DNA of 64,000 nucleotides, taken from contig JARCRU010000030.1 in NCBI GenBank assembly GCA_029850535.1, positions 25,658 to 89,657 on the forward strand. Reading direction: 5' to 3'. Of this stretch, positions 23,050-32,121 are shown in pieces; positions within the stretch are counted from its first letter, which is position 1; every line of letters begins with the position of its first letter. Position numbers and translations under genes: made by a program. The notes beneath the pieces were generated by a model. That model saw only the letters and a list, made by a program, of their open reading frames with translations, did not search any database and was not told where the DNA came from. The stretch comes from Actinomycetota bacterium. GTDB taxonomy: Bacteria > Actinomycetota > Acidimicrobiia > Acidimicrobiales > RAAP-2.

Positions 23050-23404
23050 TCACGAACGCGGTCGCGGTCGTGGCGGTGTGCGACAGCGAGACGTGCAGTT
23101 GTGTGATGCCTCTCGCCCGCGCGAGGGCCAGGGCGTCGTCGTAGAGCACGATCATCGGAGCCCCGTTCGACTGGCGCTGGACCTCGATGCTGCGCAGGGC
23201 GGCGTCGCCGAGTCCCGAGCCCAAGGTCTTCAGGACCGCCTCCTTGGCCGCGAAGCGCGCGGCGAGGCGTTCGGGGCGTTCGCCGGTGTCGTCGCGTTCA
23301 CGCGGGGTGAAGAGACGCTCGATCATGCGGGGACGACGTTGCAGCGCCAGGGTGAAGCGCGCCACGTCCACGACGTCGACACCCACCGCCACCGTCGCCA
23401 TCAC
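23018..23404 (-). CDS. acpS: Holo-[acyl-carrier-protein] synthase
   Basis: ORF 128 aa; VGVDVVDVARFTLALQRRPRM, AARFAAKEAVLKTLGSGLGD, VSLSHTATTATAFVI. Confidence 0.95.
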   Translation of the reverse strand: MMATVAVGVDVVDVARFTLALQRRPRMIERLFTPRERDDTGERPERLAARFAAKEAVLKTLGSGLGDAALRSIEVQRQSNGAPMIVLYDDALALARARGITQLHVSLSHTATTATAFVIGSSDVARAS

Positions 23405-25242
23405 TCAACCGTGACGGTCTTGGCGAGATTGCGCGGTCGGTCCACGTTACGTCCAAGTCCCCGCGCCAGCGAATACGCCAGCAACTGCAGCGGCACGATA
23501 TCGATCATCGGTGAGAACATCGGATCGCAGGCGGGCACGCGCAAGACGAAGTCCGCCACCGCGTCGATCTGCTCGTCGTCGTCAGTGGCGACCGCAATAA
23601 CCGTCGCCCCTCGCGCCTTCACCTCGGCGACGTTGGAGAGAATCTTCTCGTGCATCTGGGGGTCGGTCGTGACCGCGACGACGATGACGCCCGGTTCGAT
23701 CAACGCCAGCGGCCCGTGCTTGAGTTCGCCCGCGGCGTAGCCCTCGGCGTGAAGGTAGGTGATCTCCTTGAGCTTGAGGGCCCCCTCGAGCGCGGTAGGG
23801 AATCCCACGTGGCGGCCGATGAAGAAATAGTCTCTCGCGTCGAGGAGTTGGCGCGCCACCGCGTCAACGTCGTCGTGACGCGACAAGGTGGTGGCGATGT
23901 GATCGCCCACCGTGTTGAGCCCCGCCCAGAAATGTTCGATCTCGTCGGGCGTCAGGGTCTTACGCAATTGAGCCAGTCGCAGCGCGAGCAACTCGAGCGC
24001 GGCCACCTGGGCGACGAACGCCTTGGTCGAAGCGACCGACACCTCGAGTCCGGCCCGCGTGTAGATCACGGCGTCGGACTCGCGTGCCAACGACGAGTCG
24101 ACGATATTGGAGATGGCCACCACGCGCGCGCCGCGGCGCTGCGCCTCGCGAATCGCCTGGATCGTGTCGATGGTCTCACCGCTCTGGGACACGCCAATGA
24201 CCAACGTACCAATCTCGACGATGGGGTCACGGTAGCGGTACTCACTCGCGATGTCCACTTCAACGCTCAGTCGCGACCATCGCTCGATGGCGTACTTGGC
24301 CACGTGGGCCGCGTGCAACGACGTGCCACAGGCCACTAGGACCACCCGCTGGACGTCGCGCAATTCCTCATCCGAGATGCGCAGTTCATCAAAGGCGATG
24401 GTCCCGTCACGGCGGCGTCGGTCGAGCAACGTCGAGCGCACCGCGACGGGTTGCTCGGCGATCTCCTTGCTCATGAAGTCCTCGTAGCCACCCTTTTCGG
24501 CGGTCTCGAGGTCCCAATCGATCTGCAACTGTCGTAGCCGCACCGGGGCGCCTTCGAGGTCCACCGCGCGGAATCCCTCGGGTCCGAGACGAACGATCTC
24601 GTCATCATTGACCGCGTAGAACGCGGTCGCACGGCCGAGGATCGCGGGCACGTCACTCGCGAGGTACGACACGCCCGGCGAGGTGCCCACGACGAGGGGT
24701 GAGATGCGCCGCGCCGCCACGATGACGTCGGGCTCAGTCGCGTCCATCACCGCGATGGCGAAGGCTCCACGCACTCGCGTCAGTGCCGCGCGTACCGCGT
24801 CCAGGAGTTCGAGTCCGGTGCCTCGCAACTCTTCGACCAAGTGCGCCACCACTTCGGTGTCGGTGACCGAGGTGAACACGTGACCGCGCTCGCGCAATTC
24901 CTCGCGCAATTCGGTGTGGTTCTCGATGATGCCGTTGTGAATGATCGCGATGTGTCCCGAGCAGTCCAGGTGAGGGTGTGCGTTCTCGGCTTCGGGGGCC
25001 CCGTGGGTCGCCCAGCGGGTGTGACCGATGCCCGATCGATATCCCTCGGGGGCGTCCGCGCACGCTTCGCGCAGGGCCGCCACCGACTCGGTACCCGCGG
25101 CGGTGCGCGCGCGCCACGTATGACCGGGACGGACCAGGGCGACGCCGGCCGAATCGTAGCCGCGATACTCCAATCGCTGCAGGCCCTGGAGCAGCGTCAC
25201 CAGGGTGTCGTTGGATCCTACGACCCCGATGATGCCACACAT
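23401..25242 (-). CDS. glmS: Glutamine-fructose-6-phosphate aminotransferase
   Basis: ORF 613 aa; MCGIIGVVGSN, RWATHGAPEAENAHPHLDCSG, SQSGETIDTIQAIREA, RPRNLAKTVTVE C-terminus. Confidence 0.98.
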   Translation of the reverse strand: MCGIIGVVGSNDTLVTLLQGLQRLEYRGYDSAGVALVRPGHTWRARTAAGTESVAALREACADAPEGYRSGIGHTRWATHGAPEAENAHPHLDCSGHIAIIHNGIIENHTELREELRERGHVFTSVTDTEVVAHLVEELRGTGLELLDAVRAALTRVRGAFAIAVMDATEPDVIVAARRISPLVVGTSPGVSYLASDVPAILGRATAFYAVNDDEIVRLGPEGFRAVDLEGAPVRLRQLQIDWDLETAEKGGYEDFMSKEIAEQPVAVRSTLLDRRRRDGTIAFDELRISDEELRDVQRVVLVACGTSLHAAHVAKYAIERWSRLSVEVDIASEYRYRDPIVEIGTLVIGVSQSGETIDTIQAIREAQRRGARVVAISNIVDSSLARESDAVIYTRAGLEVSVASTKAFVAQVAALELLALRLAQLRKTLTPDEIEHFWAGLNTVGDHIATTLSRHDDVDAVARQLLDARDYFFIGRHVGFPTALEGALKLKEITYLHAEGYAAGELKHGPLALIEPGVIVVAVTTDPQMHEKILSNVAEVKARGATVIAVATDDDEQIDAVADFVLRVPACDPMFSPMIDIVPLQLLAYSLARGLGRNVDRPRNLAKTVTVE

Positions 25243-25278
25243 GTAATCAGTCTAACCGCGGCGAATTTGCGCCCAACT

Positions 25279-26577
25279 TTATGAAGGACTCAAGAAGTGG
25301 GTGCGCACGCGCGCAGTGAAATTGGTCACGAACGACCCGTCGAGCGCCTCGACCATCACCCGAACGAGGGGTTCGGTCCCCGAGCGACGGATGAGCAGGC
25401 GCACGTCGCTGCTCGACACGTTCATGAGGCGACACTCGTCGTCGAACATCTCGCGTACCGCGAAGTCGTCGTACTTGTCCGACGCGATGTTGATCAGGTC
25501 TTGGGGCACGCGCTCCCAGGCGGCGTCGCACTGCTCGGCCAAGGGACCGAAACGCGCGACCATGTCCGCCACCAGCATGCCCGTCAGCAATCCATCTCCC
25601 GTGGGACTCATGTGACGAAAGATGAGGTGCCCCGACTGTTCGGCCCCGAAGTTCCAACTGCGTTCCTCGAGCGCGGCGAGGATGTTGCGGTCGCCCACGT
25701 CGGTCTCGACAATCTCGACGCCGCGTTCACTCAGCGCTCGCCGCAGCCCGAGGTTGCTCATGACCGTCACGACGACGCCCTCGAGATCACCGCGCGAGTG
25801 ACTCTCGAGCGAGAACAGCACCGCCAGGTCATCACCGTTACGCAGATTCCCCTGAGCGTCGACGGCGATCAGCCGATCCGCGTCACCGTCGAAGGCGAGG
25901 CCCAGGTCCGCGCCGAGGCGCACCACGGCGGCGCGCAGATCGTCGGGGTGCGTCGAGCCACAATTGAGGTTGATATTCGTGCCGTTAGGCGTGTCGTGCA
26001 GGGTGGTGACGCGCGCGCCGGTCCCCTCGAAGAGTTCGTGGGCCACGTGCGAGGCGGCCCCGTTGGCGCAATCGAGGACCAAGTGGAGTCTCGAGAGATC
26101 GCCGGGCACCAGTCGGCGCAAGTGCTCGGCGTATTCGTGCTGCGCCTGAGCGTCGATCTCCACCTCGTCGAAAGCGCTGCGCTCGGGCGCGGGGGCCGCG
26201 TTCAGCGCGTCCTCAACCGCCCGTTCGGTCGCGATATCGAGCTTGGCGCCACCGATGCCGAGGACCTTGAGACCATTGTCGTGAAAAGGATTGTGCGAGG
26301 CCGAGACCACGATGCCCGCGCCACCGCGCCGTTGCGCGATGACCGCCACTCCCGGGGTCGTGAAGACCCCGAGATTGTGCCCCTGCGCTCCGGCGTCGGC
26401 GAGACCCGCGAGAACGGCGAGGGCGAGGACGGGTGAACTCTCACGCGTGTCGTACCCCACGAAAACGGGTACCGAGAAGACGGTCCCCACCGCGCGACCC
26501 AGCCGGTACGCCAAGTCGAGGGAGATCTCCTCGTACGCGCGGCCACGAATGCCGTCCGTGCCGAAATGCACGGCCAT
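25279..26577 (-). CDS. glmM: Phosphoglucosamine mutase
   Basis: ORF 432 aa; FGTDGIRGRAYEEI, GIVVSASHNPFHDNGLK, DGDADRLIAVD. Confidence 0.97.
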   Translation of the reverse strand: MAVHFGTDGIRGRAYEEISLDLAYRLGRAVGTVFSVPVFVGYDTRESSPVLALAVLAGLADAGAQGHNLGVFTTPGVAVIAQRRGGAGIVVSASHNPFHDNGLKVLGIGGAKLDIATERAVEDALNAAPAPERSAFDEVEIDAQAQHEYAEHLRRLVPGDLSRLHLVLDCANGAASHVAHELFEGTGARVTTLHDTPNGTNINLNCGSTHPDDLRAAVVRLGADLGLAFDGDADRLIAVDAQGNLRNGDDLAVLFSLESHSRGDLEGVVVTVMSNLGLRRALSERGVEIVETDVGDRNILAALEERSWNFGAEQSGHLIFRHMSPTGDGLLTGMLVADMVARFGPLAEQCDAAWERVPQDLINIASDKYDDFAVREMFDDECRLMNVSSSDVRLLIRRSGTEPLVRVMVEALDGSFVTNFTARVRTHFLSPS

Positions 26578-26582
26578 GACGT

Positions 26583-26975
26583 TTAGCGCTTCGAGTACTG
26601 GGGAGCCTTACGGGCCTTCTTGAGACCGTACTTCTTGGTCTCCTTCTTACGCGCGTCACGCGTCAAGAGTCCAGCCTTCTTCAGAGTCGGACGCAACTCT
26701 TCGTTGAGCTCGAGCAGCGAACGCGCGATACCGAGGCGCAGAGCACCGGCCTGGCCGGCGACGCCGCCACCTTCGATGGTGGCGTCGACGTCATAGGTCT
26801 CGACGTTCTCAGTCAAGCGCATGGGCTCCATCACCATCTGGCGGTGCGTGGCCGACGTGAAGTAGTTGTCGAACGCGCGGCTGTTGATGGTGATCGTTCC
26901 GGTGCCGGGGCGCAAACGTACGCGCGCGACAGCCTCCTTGCGGCGGCCAGTGGACTGAGTCAGCGGGGTGGTCAC
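26583..26975 (-). CDS. rpsI: 30S ribosomal protein S9
   Basis: [42 protein letters not shown]-terminus. Confidence 0.98.
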   Translation of the reverse strand: MTTPLTQSTGRRKEAVARVRLRPGTGTITINSRAFDNYFTSATHRQMVMEPMRLTENVETYDVDATIEGGGVAGQAGALRLGIARSLLELNEELRPTLKKAGLLTRDARKKETKKYGLKKARKAPQYSKR

Positions 26976-26987
26976 GAGAGGATCTCC

Positions 26988-27434
26988 TTAGCCGCGGCGA
27001 ATCGCCGAGGTGTCGAACTGCGAGGGCTGCTGGGCGGTGTGCGGGTGCTCGGACCCGGCGTAGACAAAGAGTTTGCCCATCTGGGCGCGGCCGAGACGGT
27101 TCTTGGGCACCATGCCCTTGACGGCCTCGAAGACCAGCGCTTCGGGGTCGGTGTCCATCAGGGTCTGCCAGGAGGTGGAACGAAGGCCGCCGGGGTAGCC
27201 CGAGTGACGGTAGCGGAAGTTCTGCTGGGCCTTGTTGGCGGTCACGACAATCTTGTCGGCGTTGACAATGATGACGAAGTCACCGGTGTCGAGGTGCGGG
27301 GCGAAGTACGGGCGATGCTTACCGCGCAGTAGCGAGGCGGCCACGGTGGCGACGCGACCCAGGACGAGTCCCTCGGCGTCAATCACGCGCCACTCGCGCG
27401 TGATCTCTTTTTCCTTCGGTGAGTACGTACGCAC
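26988..27434 (-). CDS. rplM: 50S ribosomal protein L13
   Basis: GTG at 27434; [54 protein letters not shown]. Confidence 0.97.
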   Translation of the reverse strand: MRTYSPKEKEITREWRVIDAEGLVLGRVATVAASLLRGKHRPYFAPHLDTGDFVIIVNADKIVVTANKAQQNFRYRHSGYPGGLRSTSWQTLMDTDPEALVFEAVKGMVPKNRLGRAQMGKLFVYAGSEHPHTAQQPSQFDTSAIRRG

Positions 27435-27463
27435 AGTTCTTCCTTCAGCGATCTCTTCGTGTT

Positions 27464-27481
27464 CCCTCGACACGCCGAGGG
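27464..27481 (-). promoter_or_regulatory. Hairpin in rplM 5' leader
   Basis: CCCTCG-ACACGC-CGAGGG inverted repeat between truA stop and rplM start. Confidence 0.45.
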
Positions 27482-27488
27482 GGACTTT

Positions 27489-28358
27489 TCATCTTACAAA
27501 ACCGGAGGGCCCTCCGGCAAATTGACCGTAGCCGACACCCACCAAGCTCAACCCGCCCGCGGGGGCCGGCGCGGGCAGGTGGTCGCGGTGATGGCTCTCG
27601 AGACGCTCGAGAATCGTCGATTCGGGCAATTTACCTTGACCAATCGCCACCAGAGTCGACGTGAGGCTACGCACCATGTTATGGCAAAAACTCTGTGCCC
27701 GTATGGTGAATCGCACCGCGGGCGCCCGTTCGGGACTCATTTGCCAATTGTCCTCGAGTCGTTCCCAGATCGCGCTGATCACACGACGATTGAGGGGTAC
27801 GTCGGGGTCAGATCCGTCGGGACGCCGACAAAAGGCCCGAAAGTCGTGGGTCCCGAGCAGACCCGCACTCGCCCGGTTCATGGCGTCCAGGTCCAGGGGG
27901 CCCGTCACCGCCCACGAGAAGGCCTCGTGCAACGACAACGCGGGCGGGGTGGTCTCGAGCACCAGATAGCGATACTCACGCCACGTGGCCGAGAAACGGG
28001 CGTGGAAGCTGTCCTCGACCACGTAGGCCGATAGCACCCGAATACGACCACGCAGCTGGCGATTGAGGGCCCGCACCAAACGCTGTGCGTCGGGTCCACC
28101 ACGCGAGGCGAAGAAATCGCTGGGTAGATCCACGTGGATCACCTGGGCGAACGCGTGAACGCCCGCGTCGGTGCGTCCTGCGCCCACGATCTGCGGTTCG
28201 ACGTCGAGGTGCAGAGTCGTGGCAATCGTCGAGCGCAAGAGACCGACGACGGTCGTGACTTCGGGTTGATAGGCGAAGCCGTTCAGGCCCTGGCCGTCGT
28301 AGGCGAGGTCCAGACGCCACCGTTGAGTGGCCGCCGAGATTGGCTCAGACGAACTCAA
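27489..28358 (-). CDS. truA: tRNA pseudouridine(38-40) synthase TruA
   Basis: ORF 289 aa; RLDLAYDGQGLNGFAYQP, VGAGRTDAGVHAFAQVIHVD, RFTIRAQSFCHNMVRSL. Confidence 0.96.
   Translation of the reverse strand: MSSSEPISAATQRWRLDLAYDGQGLNGFAYQPEVTTVVGLLRSTIATTLHLDVEPQIVGAGRTDAGVHAFAQVIHVDLPSDFFASRGGPDAQRLVRALNRQLRGRIRVLSAYVVEDSFHARFSATWREYRYLVLETTPPALSLHEAFSWAVTGPLDLDAMNRASAGLLGTHDFRAFCRRPDGSDPDVPLNRRVISAIWERLEDNWQMSPERAPAVRFTIRAQSFCHNMVRSLTSTLVAIGQGKLPESTILERLESHHRDHLPAPAPAGGLSLVGVGYGQFAGGPSGFVR
27496..27517 (-). terminator. Putative intrinsic terminator overlapping the truA 3' end
   Basis: - strand CCGGAG-GGCC-CTCCGG followed by TTTTGT; truA reads through it (GGPSGFVR). Confidence 0.6.
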
Positions 28359-28707
28359 TGCGCGCCATCGGAGCGTTGTCGCCCTGACGCGGTCCGAGCT
28401 TCAAGATGCGGGTGTAGCCACCCGGACGGTCGCTGTAGCGCGGCGCGATCTCCGCGAAGAGCTTGTGCGCCATGTCCTTGTCGCGAATGAAGGCCACCAC
28501 GCGGCGTTGCGCGTGCACCGAGCCCTCGGGCGAGTTCTTCGCGGCCGTCACGACCTTCTCCACGATCGGTCGCAGCGCCTTGGCCTTGGCCTCGGTCGTC
28601 ACGATTCCTTCCGCGGCGATCATCGAGGCGACGAGGTTACCCATCATCGCCTTCTGGTGGGCGCTGTCGCCCCCGAAACGCTTTCCCTTGGTTGGAGTTC
28701 CACGCAT
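28345..28707 (-). CDS. rplQ: 50S ribosomal protein L17
   Basis: MRGTPTKGKRFGGDSAHQKAMMGNLVASMIAAEGIVTTEAKAKALRP. Confidence 0.98.
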   Translation of the reverse strand: MRGTPTKGKRFGGDSAHQKAMMGNLVASMIAAEGIVTTEAKAKALRPIVEKVVTAAKNSPEGSVHAQRRVVAFIRDKDMAHKLFAEIAPRYSDRPGGYTRILKLGPRQGDNAPMARIEFV

Positions 28708-28709
28708 GC

Positions 28710-29651
28710 TTAGTCCTCTACTCGCAGTGACAGACCGCGCTCGTCGAGACGGTCGGTGACGTCCTTCAGGGACGTCTGACCGAAGTTGGTGATCGACGTG
28801 AGGTCACGCTCGGTGGCGTTGACCAACTGGGCGATCGTGTTGATGCCCGCGCGCTTGAGACAGTTGCGCGAACGTTCGGTCAGGCCCAATTCCTCGATGC
28901 GGATGTCGAGTTCGCTGGCGGCGGCCTGGGCCGTGCCCACGTCGCCGAGCTCCAGGGCCGGGGCCTCGGAATCGAAATTGGCGATCAACTCCAGTAGTGT
29001 GCCCAACGTCTTGCCCGACGACGCCAGGGCTTCGCGCGGGCTGATCGAACCGTCGGTCTCGATCTCGATGACCAGACGGTCGAAGTCCTTCGACTGCTCG
29101 ACGCGCACGGGCTCGATCTCGAAACTCACCCGACGAACCGGGGTGAAGATCGCGTCGAGCGGGATGACGCCGATGGTCGAGGAGCCCTTGTTGCCCTCAG
29201 CACCCACGTAACCCTTGCCGCGTTCCACGGTCAAGTCGAAGGTCAGGACGCTCTTCGGGCTCGTGAGGAAGGCCAGGTGCAGGTCGGGATTCAAGATCTC
29301 CACGTCCGCCGTGGTCGAAAGGTCCGACGCCAGAACCGGTCCCTCGGCGCGCTTGTCCAAACGCAACACGACGGGCTCATCGGAGTGCACGACGAGCAGC
29401 AGGTCCTTCAGGTTCAAGCAGATGTCTTGGACGTCTTCCTTCACGCCCTCGATGACACCGAACTCGTGCAGGACCGCGTCGAACTTGACGCGGGTCGCGG
29501 CGGCGCCGGGAATCGAGGACAGGAGGGTACGACGTAGGGAGTTGCCCAGGGTGTGACCGAAACCGGGGTCGAGCGGTCCGATGCCGAATGACTGGCGGTG
29601 GTTGACCTCGTCGCCGAGGGCTTCGATGGTGGGGCGTTGGATGATCAGCAT
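28710..29651 (-). CDS. rpoA: RNA polymerase alpha subunit
   Basis: ORF 313 aa; FGIGPLDPGFGHTLGNSLRRTLLSSIPGAAATRVKFD; C-terminal RSRNCLKRAGINTIAQLV. Confidence 0.99.
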   Translation of the reverse strand: MLIIQRPTIEALGDEVNHRQSFGIGPLDPGFGHTLGNSLRRTLLSSIPGAAATRVKFDAVLHEFGVIEGVKEDVQDICLNLKDLLLVVHSDEPVVLRLDKRAEGPVLASDLSTTADVEILNPDLHLAFLTSPKSVLTFDLTVERGKGYVGAEGNKGSSTIGVIPLDAIFTPVRRVSFEIEPVRVEQSKDFDRLVIEIETDGSISPREALASSGKTLGTLLELIANFDSEAPALELGDVGTAQAAASELDIRIEELGLTERSRNCLKRAGINTIAQLVNATERDLTSITNFGQTSLKDVTDRLDERGLSLRVED

Positions 29652-29680
29652 GGGGGCTCCTTAGAGGCTGTGAGGGACGA

Positions 29681-30325
29681 TTACTTCGAGTACAGCTCGA
29701 CGATGAGCTGCTCTTTGATCGACTCGTCGATCTGTTCACGCTGGGGCACCACGCGCACGGTGACGGTGAAGCCATTCTCGCCGGTCTCGAGCCAGCCCGG
29801 GACGTTGCGGTCGAGCACGTCGCGATTCCTCACGACGTTGAAGTTCTCGCGGGTGACGTTCTTGAGGCCGACGACTTCGCCCGGGCGCACGCGGTACGAC
29901 GGAATCGTCACGCGCTTGCCGTTGATGGTGACGTGGCCGTGGCGCACCAACTGGCGAGCCTGGGCGCGTGACGCGCCCCATCCCGCGCGGTAGGCGACGT
30001 TGTCGAGACGCAATTCGAGGAACTGCAGAAGATTCGTACCGGTCATGCCGGGTCGGCGACTGGCCTCTTCGTAGAGGTTGCGGAACTGCTTCTCCAGCAG
30101 ACCGTAGATGCGGCGAGCCTTCTGCTTCTCACGCAACTGACCCAAGTACTCCGAGCCCTGGCGCTGACGGGCGTTGCCGTGCATGCCCGGCGGGAACGCC
30201 CGCTTCTGGCGATCGGAGTTCTCGGCGACGGGGCACTTCATCGTGTGGCAGCGCTCGCCCTTGAGGTAGAGCTTCGTGCGCTCACGACGGCAGAGTCGAC
30301 AAACGGGTCCTGTGTAACGAGCCAT
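29681..30325 (-). CDS. rpsD: 30S ribosomal protein S4 (Cys-motif type)
   Basis: MARYTGPVCRLCRRERTKLYLKGERCHTMKCPV; LDNVAYRAGWGASRAQARQLV. Confidence 0.98.
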   Translation of the reverse strand: MARYTGPVCRLCRRERTKLYLKGERCHTMKCPVAENSDRQKRAFPPGMHGNARQRQGSEYLGQLREKQKARRIYGLLEKQFRNLYEEASRRPGMTGTNLLQFLELRLDNVAYRAGWGASRAQARQLVRHGHVTINGKRVTIPSYRVRPGEVVGLKNVTRENFNVVRNRDVLDRNVPGWLETGENGFTVTVRVVPQREQIDESIKEQLIVELYSK

Positions 30326-30333
30326 GATTTTCC

Positions 30334-30729
30334 TTAGCCTCGGCGACGCTTCTTGGGGCGACAGCCGTTATGGGGTAGCGGGGTGACATCCTTGATCGCC
30401 ACCACTTCGATGCCGGCAGCGGCAATCGAACGGATTGCGGTCTCGCGGCCCGAACCCGGACCGCGAACGAGGACGTCGACCTTCTTGACACCGTGCTCAA
30501 TCGCGGCGCGCGCGCACTTCTCGGCGGCGAGCTGAGCGGCGTAGGGGGTCGATTTGCGCGAACCCTTGAAGCCCACCTGGCCCGACGAGGCCCACGAGAG
30601 GACGTTGCCCTCGGGGTCGGTGATCGAGACGATGGTGTTGTTGAAGGAACTCTTGATGTGCGCGACCCCGAAGGCGACGTTCTTGCGCTCCTTCTTTCGG
30701 ACCTTGCGAGCGACGGTGGGCTTAGCCAT
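30334..30729 (-). CDS. rpsK: 30S ribosomal protein S11
   Basis: [42 protein letters not shown]. Confidence 0.99.
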   Translation of the reverse strand: MAKPTVARKVRKKERKNVAFGVAHIKSSFNNTIVSITDPEGNVLSWASSGQVGFKGSRKSTPYAAQLAAEKCARAAIEHGVKKVDVLVRGPGSGRETAIRSIAAAGIEVVAIKDVTPLPHNGCRPKKRRRG

Positions 30730-31106
30730 TACTTCGTAACCTTCTTCTTACCGGCGACGGTGCGCTTGGGTCCCTTGCGGGTGCGGGCATTGGTGCGAGT
30801 GCGCTGACCGCGGACCGGCAGGCCCTTGCGGTGACGGATCCCCTGGAGGCAGTTGATCTCCATCTTGCGCTTGATGTCTTGGGCGACGTCGCGACGCAGG
30901 TCACCCTCGACGGTGACGTTCTGGTCGATGTAGGCACGCAACTTGTTGACGTCCGCGTCGGTCAGGTCCTTCACTCGGACGGACTCGTCCACGCCCGTCG
31001 CGGCACAAATCTGCTGCGCGGTGGTCGGTCCTACTCCAAAGATGTACGTCAGTGAAATCACCGTCCGCTTTTCGCGGGGGATGTCAACTCCGGCAATACG
31101 GGCCAT
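30729..31106 (-). CDS. rpsM: 30S ribosomal protein S13
   Basis: [61 protein letters not shown]. Confidence 0.99.
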   Translation of the reverse strand: MARIAGVDIPREKRTVISLTYIFGVGPTTAQQICAATGVDESVRVKDLTDADVNKLRAYIDQNVTVEGDLRRDVAQDIKRKMEINCLQGIRHRKGLPVRGQRTRTNARTRKGPKRTVAGKKKVTK

Positions 31107-31118
31107 AATCTTCCTCTC

Positions 31119-31232
31119 CTAGCCCTGGCGCTGCTTGTGACGCGGGTTCTCGCAGATCACGCGGACGTGACCAGCACGTCGAATGACTTTGCACTTCTCA
31201 CACATGGTCTTGACGCTGGCGCGAACCTTCAT
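31119..31232 (-). CDS. rpmJ: 50S ribosomal protein L36 (absent from the supplied ORF track)
   Basis: Manual - strand translation [37 protein letters not shown], 37 aa. Confidence 0.97.
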   Translation of the reverse strand: MKVRASVKTMCEKCKVIRRAGHVRVICENPRHKQRQG

Positions 31233-31265
31233 GTCGTTTCTTTCTCGAACTTTCTAGAACGTGAG

Positions 31266-31490
31266 TTATTTGTAGCGGTAGGTGATGCGTCCGCGGGTCA
31301 TGTCGTAGGGCGTGATCTCAACTTGCACCTTGTCACCCGGCAGAATACGAATGCGGTGCATGCGCATCTTGCCCGAGCTGTGAGCGAGAACGGTGTAACC
31401 GTTCTCCAACTCGACGCGGAACATGGCGTTGGGAAGTGGCTCGACGACGGTACCCTCTACGGTGAACGCGTCTTCCTTTGGCTTACTCAG
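31266..31490 (-). CDS. infA: Translation initiation factor IF-1, probable CTG start
   Basis: [79 protein letters not shown] 7-8 nt upstream of CTG 31490..31488. Confidence 0.93.
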   Translation of the reverse strand: MSKPKEDAFTVEGTVVEPLPNAMFRVELENGYTVLAHSSGKMRMHRIRILPGDKVQVEITPYDMTRGRITYRYK

Positions 31491-31572
31491 GTTCTTTCTC
31501 CTTGTTGCGGCACTGCGACGCGAAGGAGCACGGAACTCCTCGACGGTTGACCCCACAAGAGGTCGGCTGACT

Positions 31573-31601
31573 ATTCTACCGAATTTTTCTGAGAATGCAA
31601 A
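31573..31601 (-). promoter_or_regulatory. Sigma-A-type promoter upstream of infA
   Basis: - strand TTTGCA-N17-TAGAAT (TTTGCATTCTCAGAAAAATTCGGTAGAAT). Confidence 0.7.
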
Positions 31602-31645
31602 AGCGGCGCGGTGACGCGGTCCGCGACCCCTCGCACGGCCCGCCA

Positions 31646-31670
31646 CCACGGGTCAAATTGTGACCCGTGG
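31646..31670. promoter_or_regulatory. Perfect inverted repeat, operator candidate in infA / PPOX-module divergent region
   Basis: CCACGGGTCA-AATTG-TGACCCGTGG, 10-bp perfect arms. Confidence 0.65.
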
Positions 31671-31709
31671 CCCTAGTTGTTTTCTCGCGACGCGGACCAT
31701 GCTAGACGG

Positions 31710-32093
31710 ATGGAGGACTTACCTGCCGTGTCAGTGCTGGACCGTGACGACTGCGTCGACCGGCTATCGGCGGCACCGCTCGCACGGATACTGGTGTCGG
31801 TACGATGTCTGCCCACTGCCCTGCCGGCCAGGATTCGCGTCGTGAACAGGAATAAGATCCTCATCGCCTCCTCGGACACCTCGATCTTGCTCGCCGCCCA
31901 GCGCCACGACGTCCTCACCGTGCAAGTCGACGGCGTCGATGAGCACAATCACACCTGGTCAGTGGTGGCGTCGGGCATCGCCGAGGTCTCCTCGGACACT
32001 GGCCCGATGGACGACGTGCTCGGGGACGCCTCGAGTTACGGGGGCCAGCTGGTCTCATTCCCGATGTCGGTCGTCGTCGGCCAACGACACTGA
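31710..32093 (+). CDS. PPOX-class (pyridoxamine 5'-phosphate oxidase-like split-barrel flavin) protein
   Basis: Within ORF 31677..32093 (alternative starts 31677 TTG, 31728 GTG after GGAGG); VSVLDRDDCVDRLSAAPLARILVS ... LPARIRVVNRNKILIAS. Confidence 0.7.
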   Translation: MEDLPAVSVLDRDDCVDRLSAAPLARILVSVRCLPTALPARIRVVNRNKILIASSDTSILLAAQRHDVLTVQVDGVDEHNHTWSVVASGIAEVSSDTGPMDDVLGDASSYGGQLVSFPMSVVVGQRH

Positions 32094-32121
32094 GCCAACG
32101 ACCGCGTGCAATGGTGGTGGA

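Noticed and set aside
25297-26436. 379-aa + strand ORF antisense to glmM
   Set aside because: Antisense artefact; glmM catalytic SASHNP motif on the - strand.
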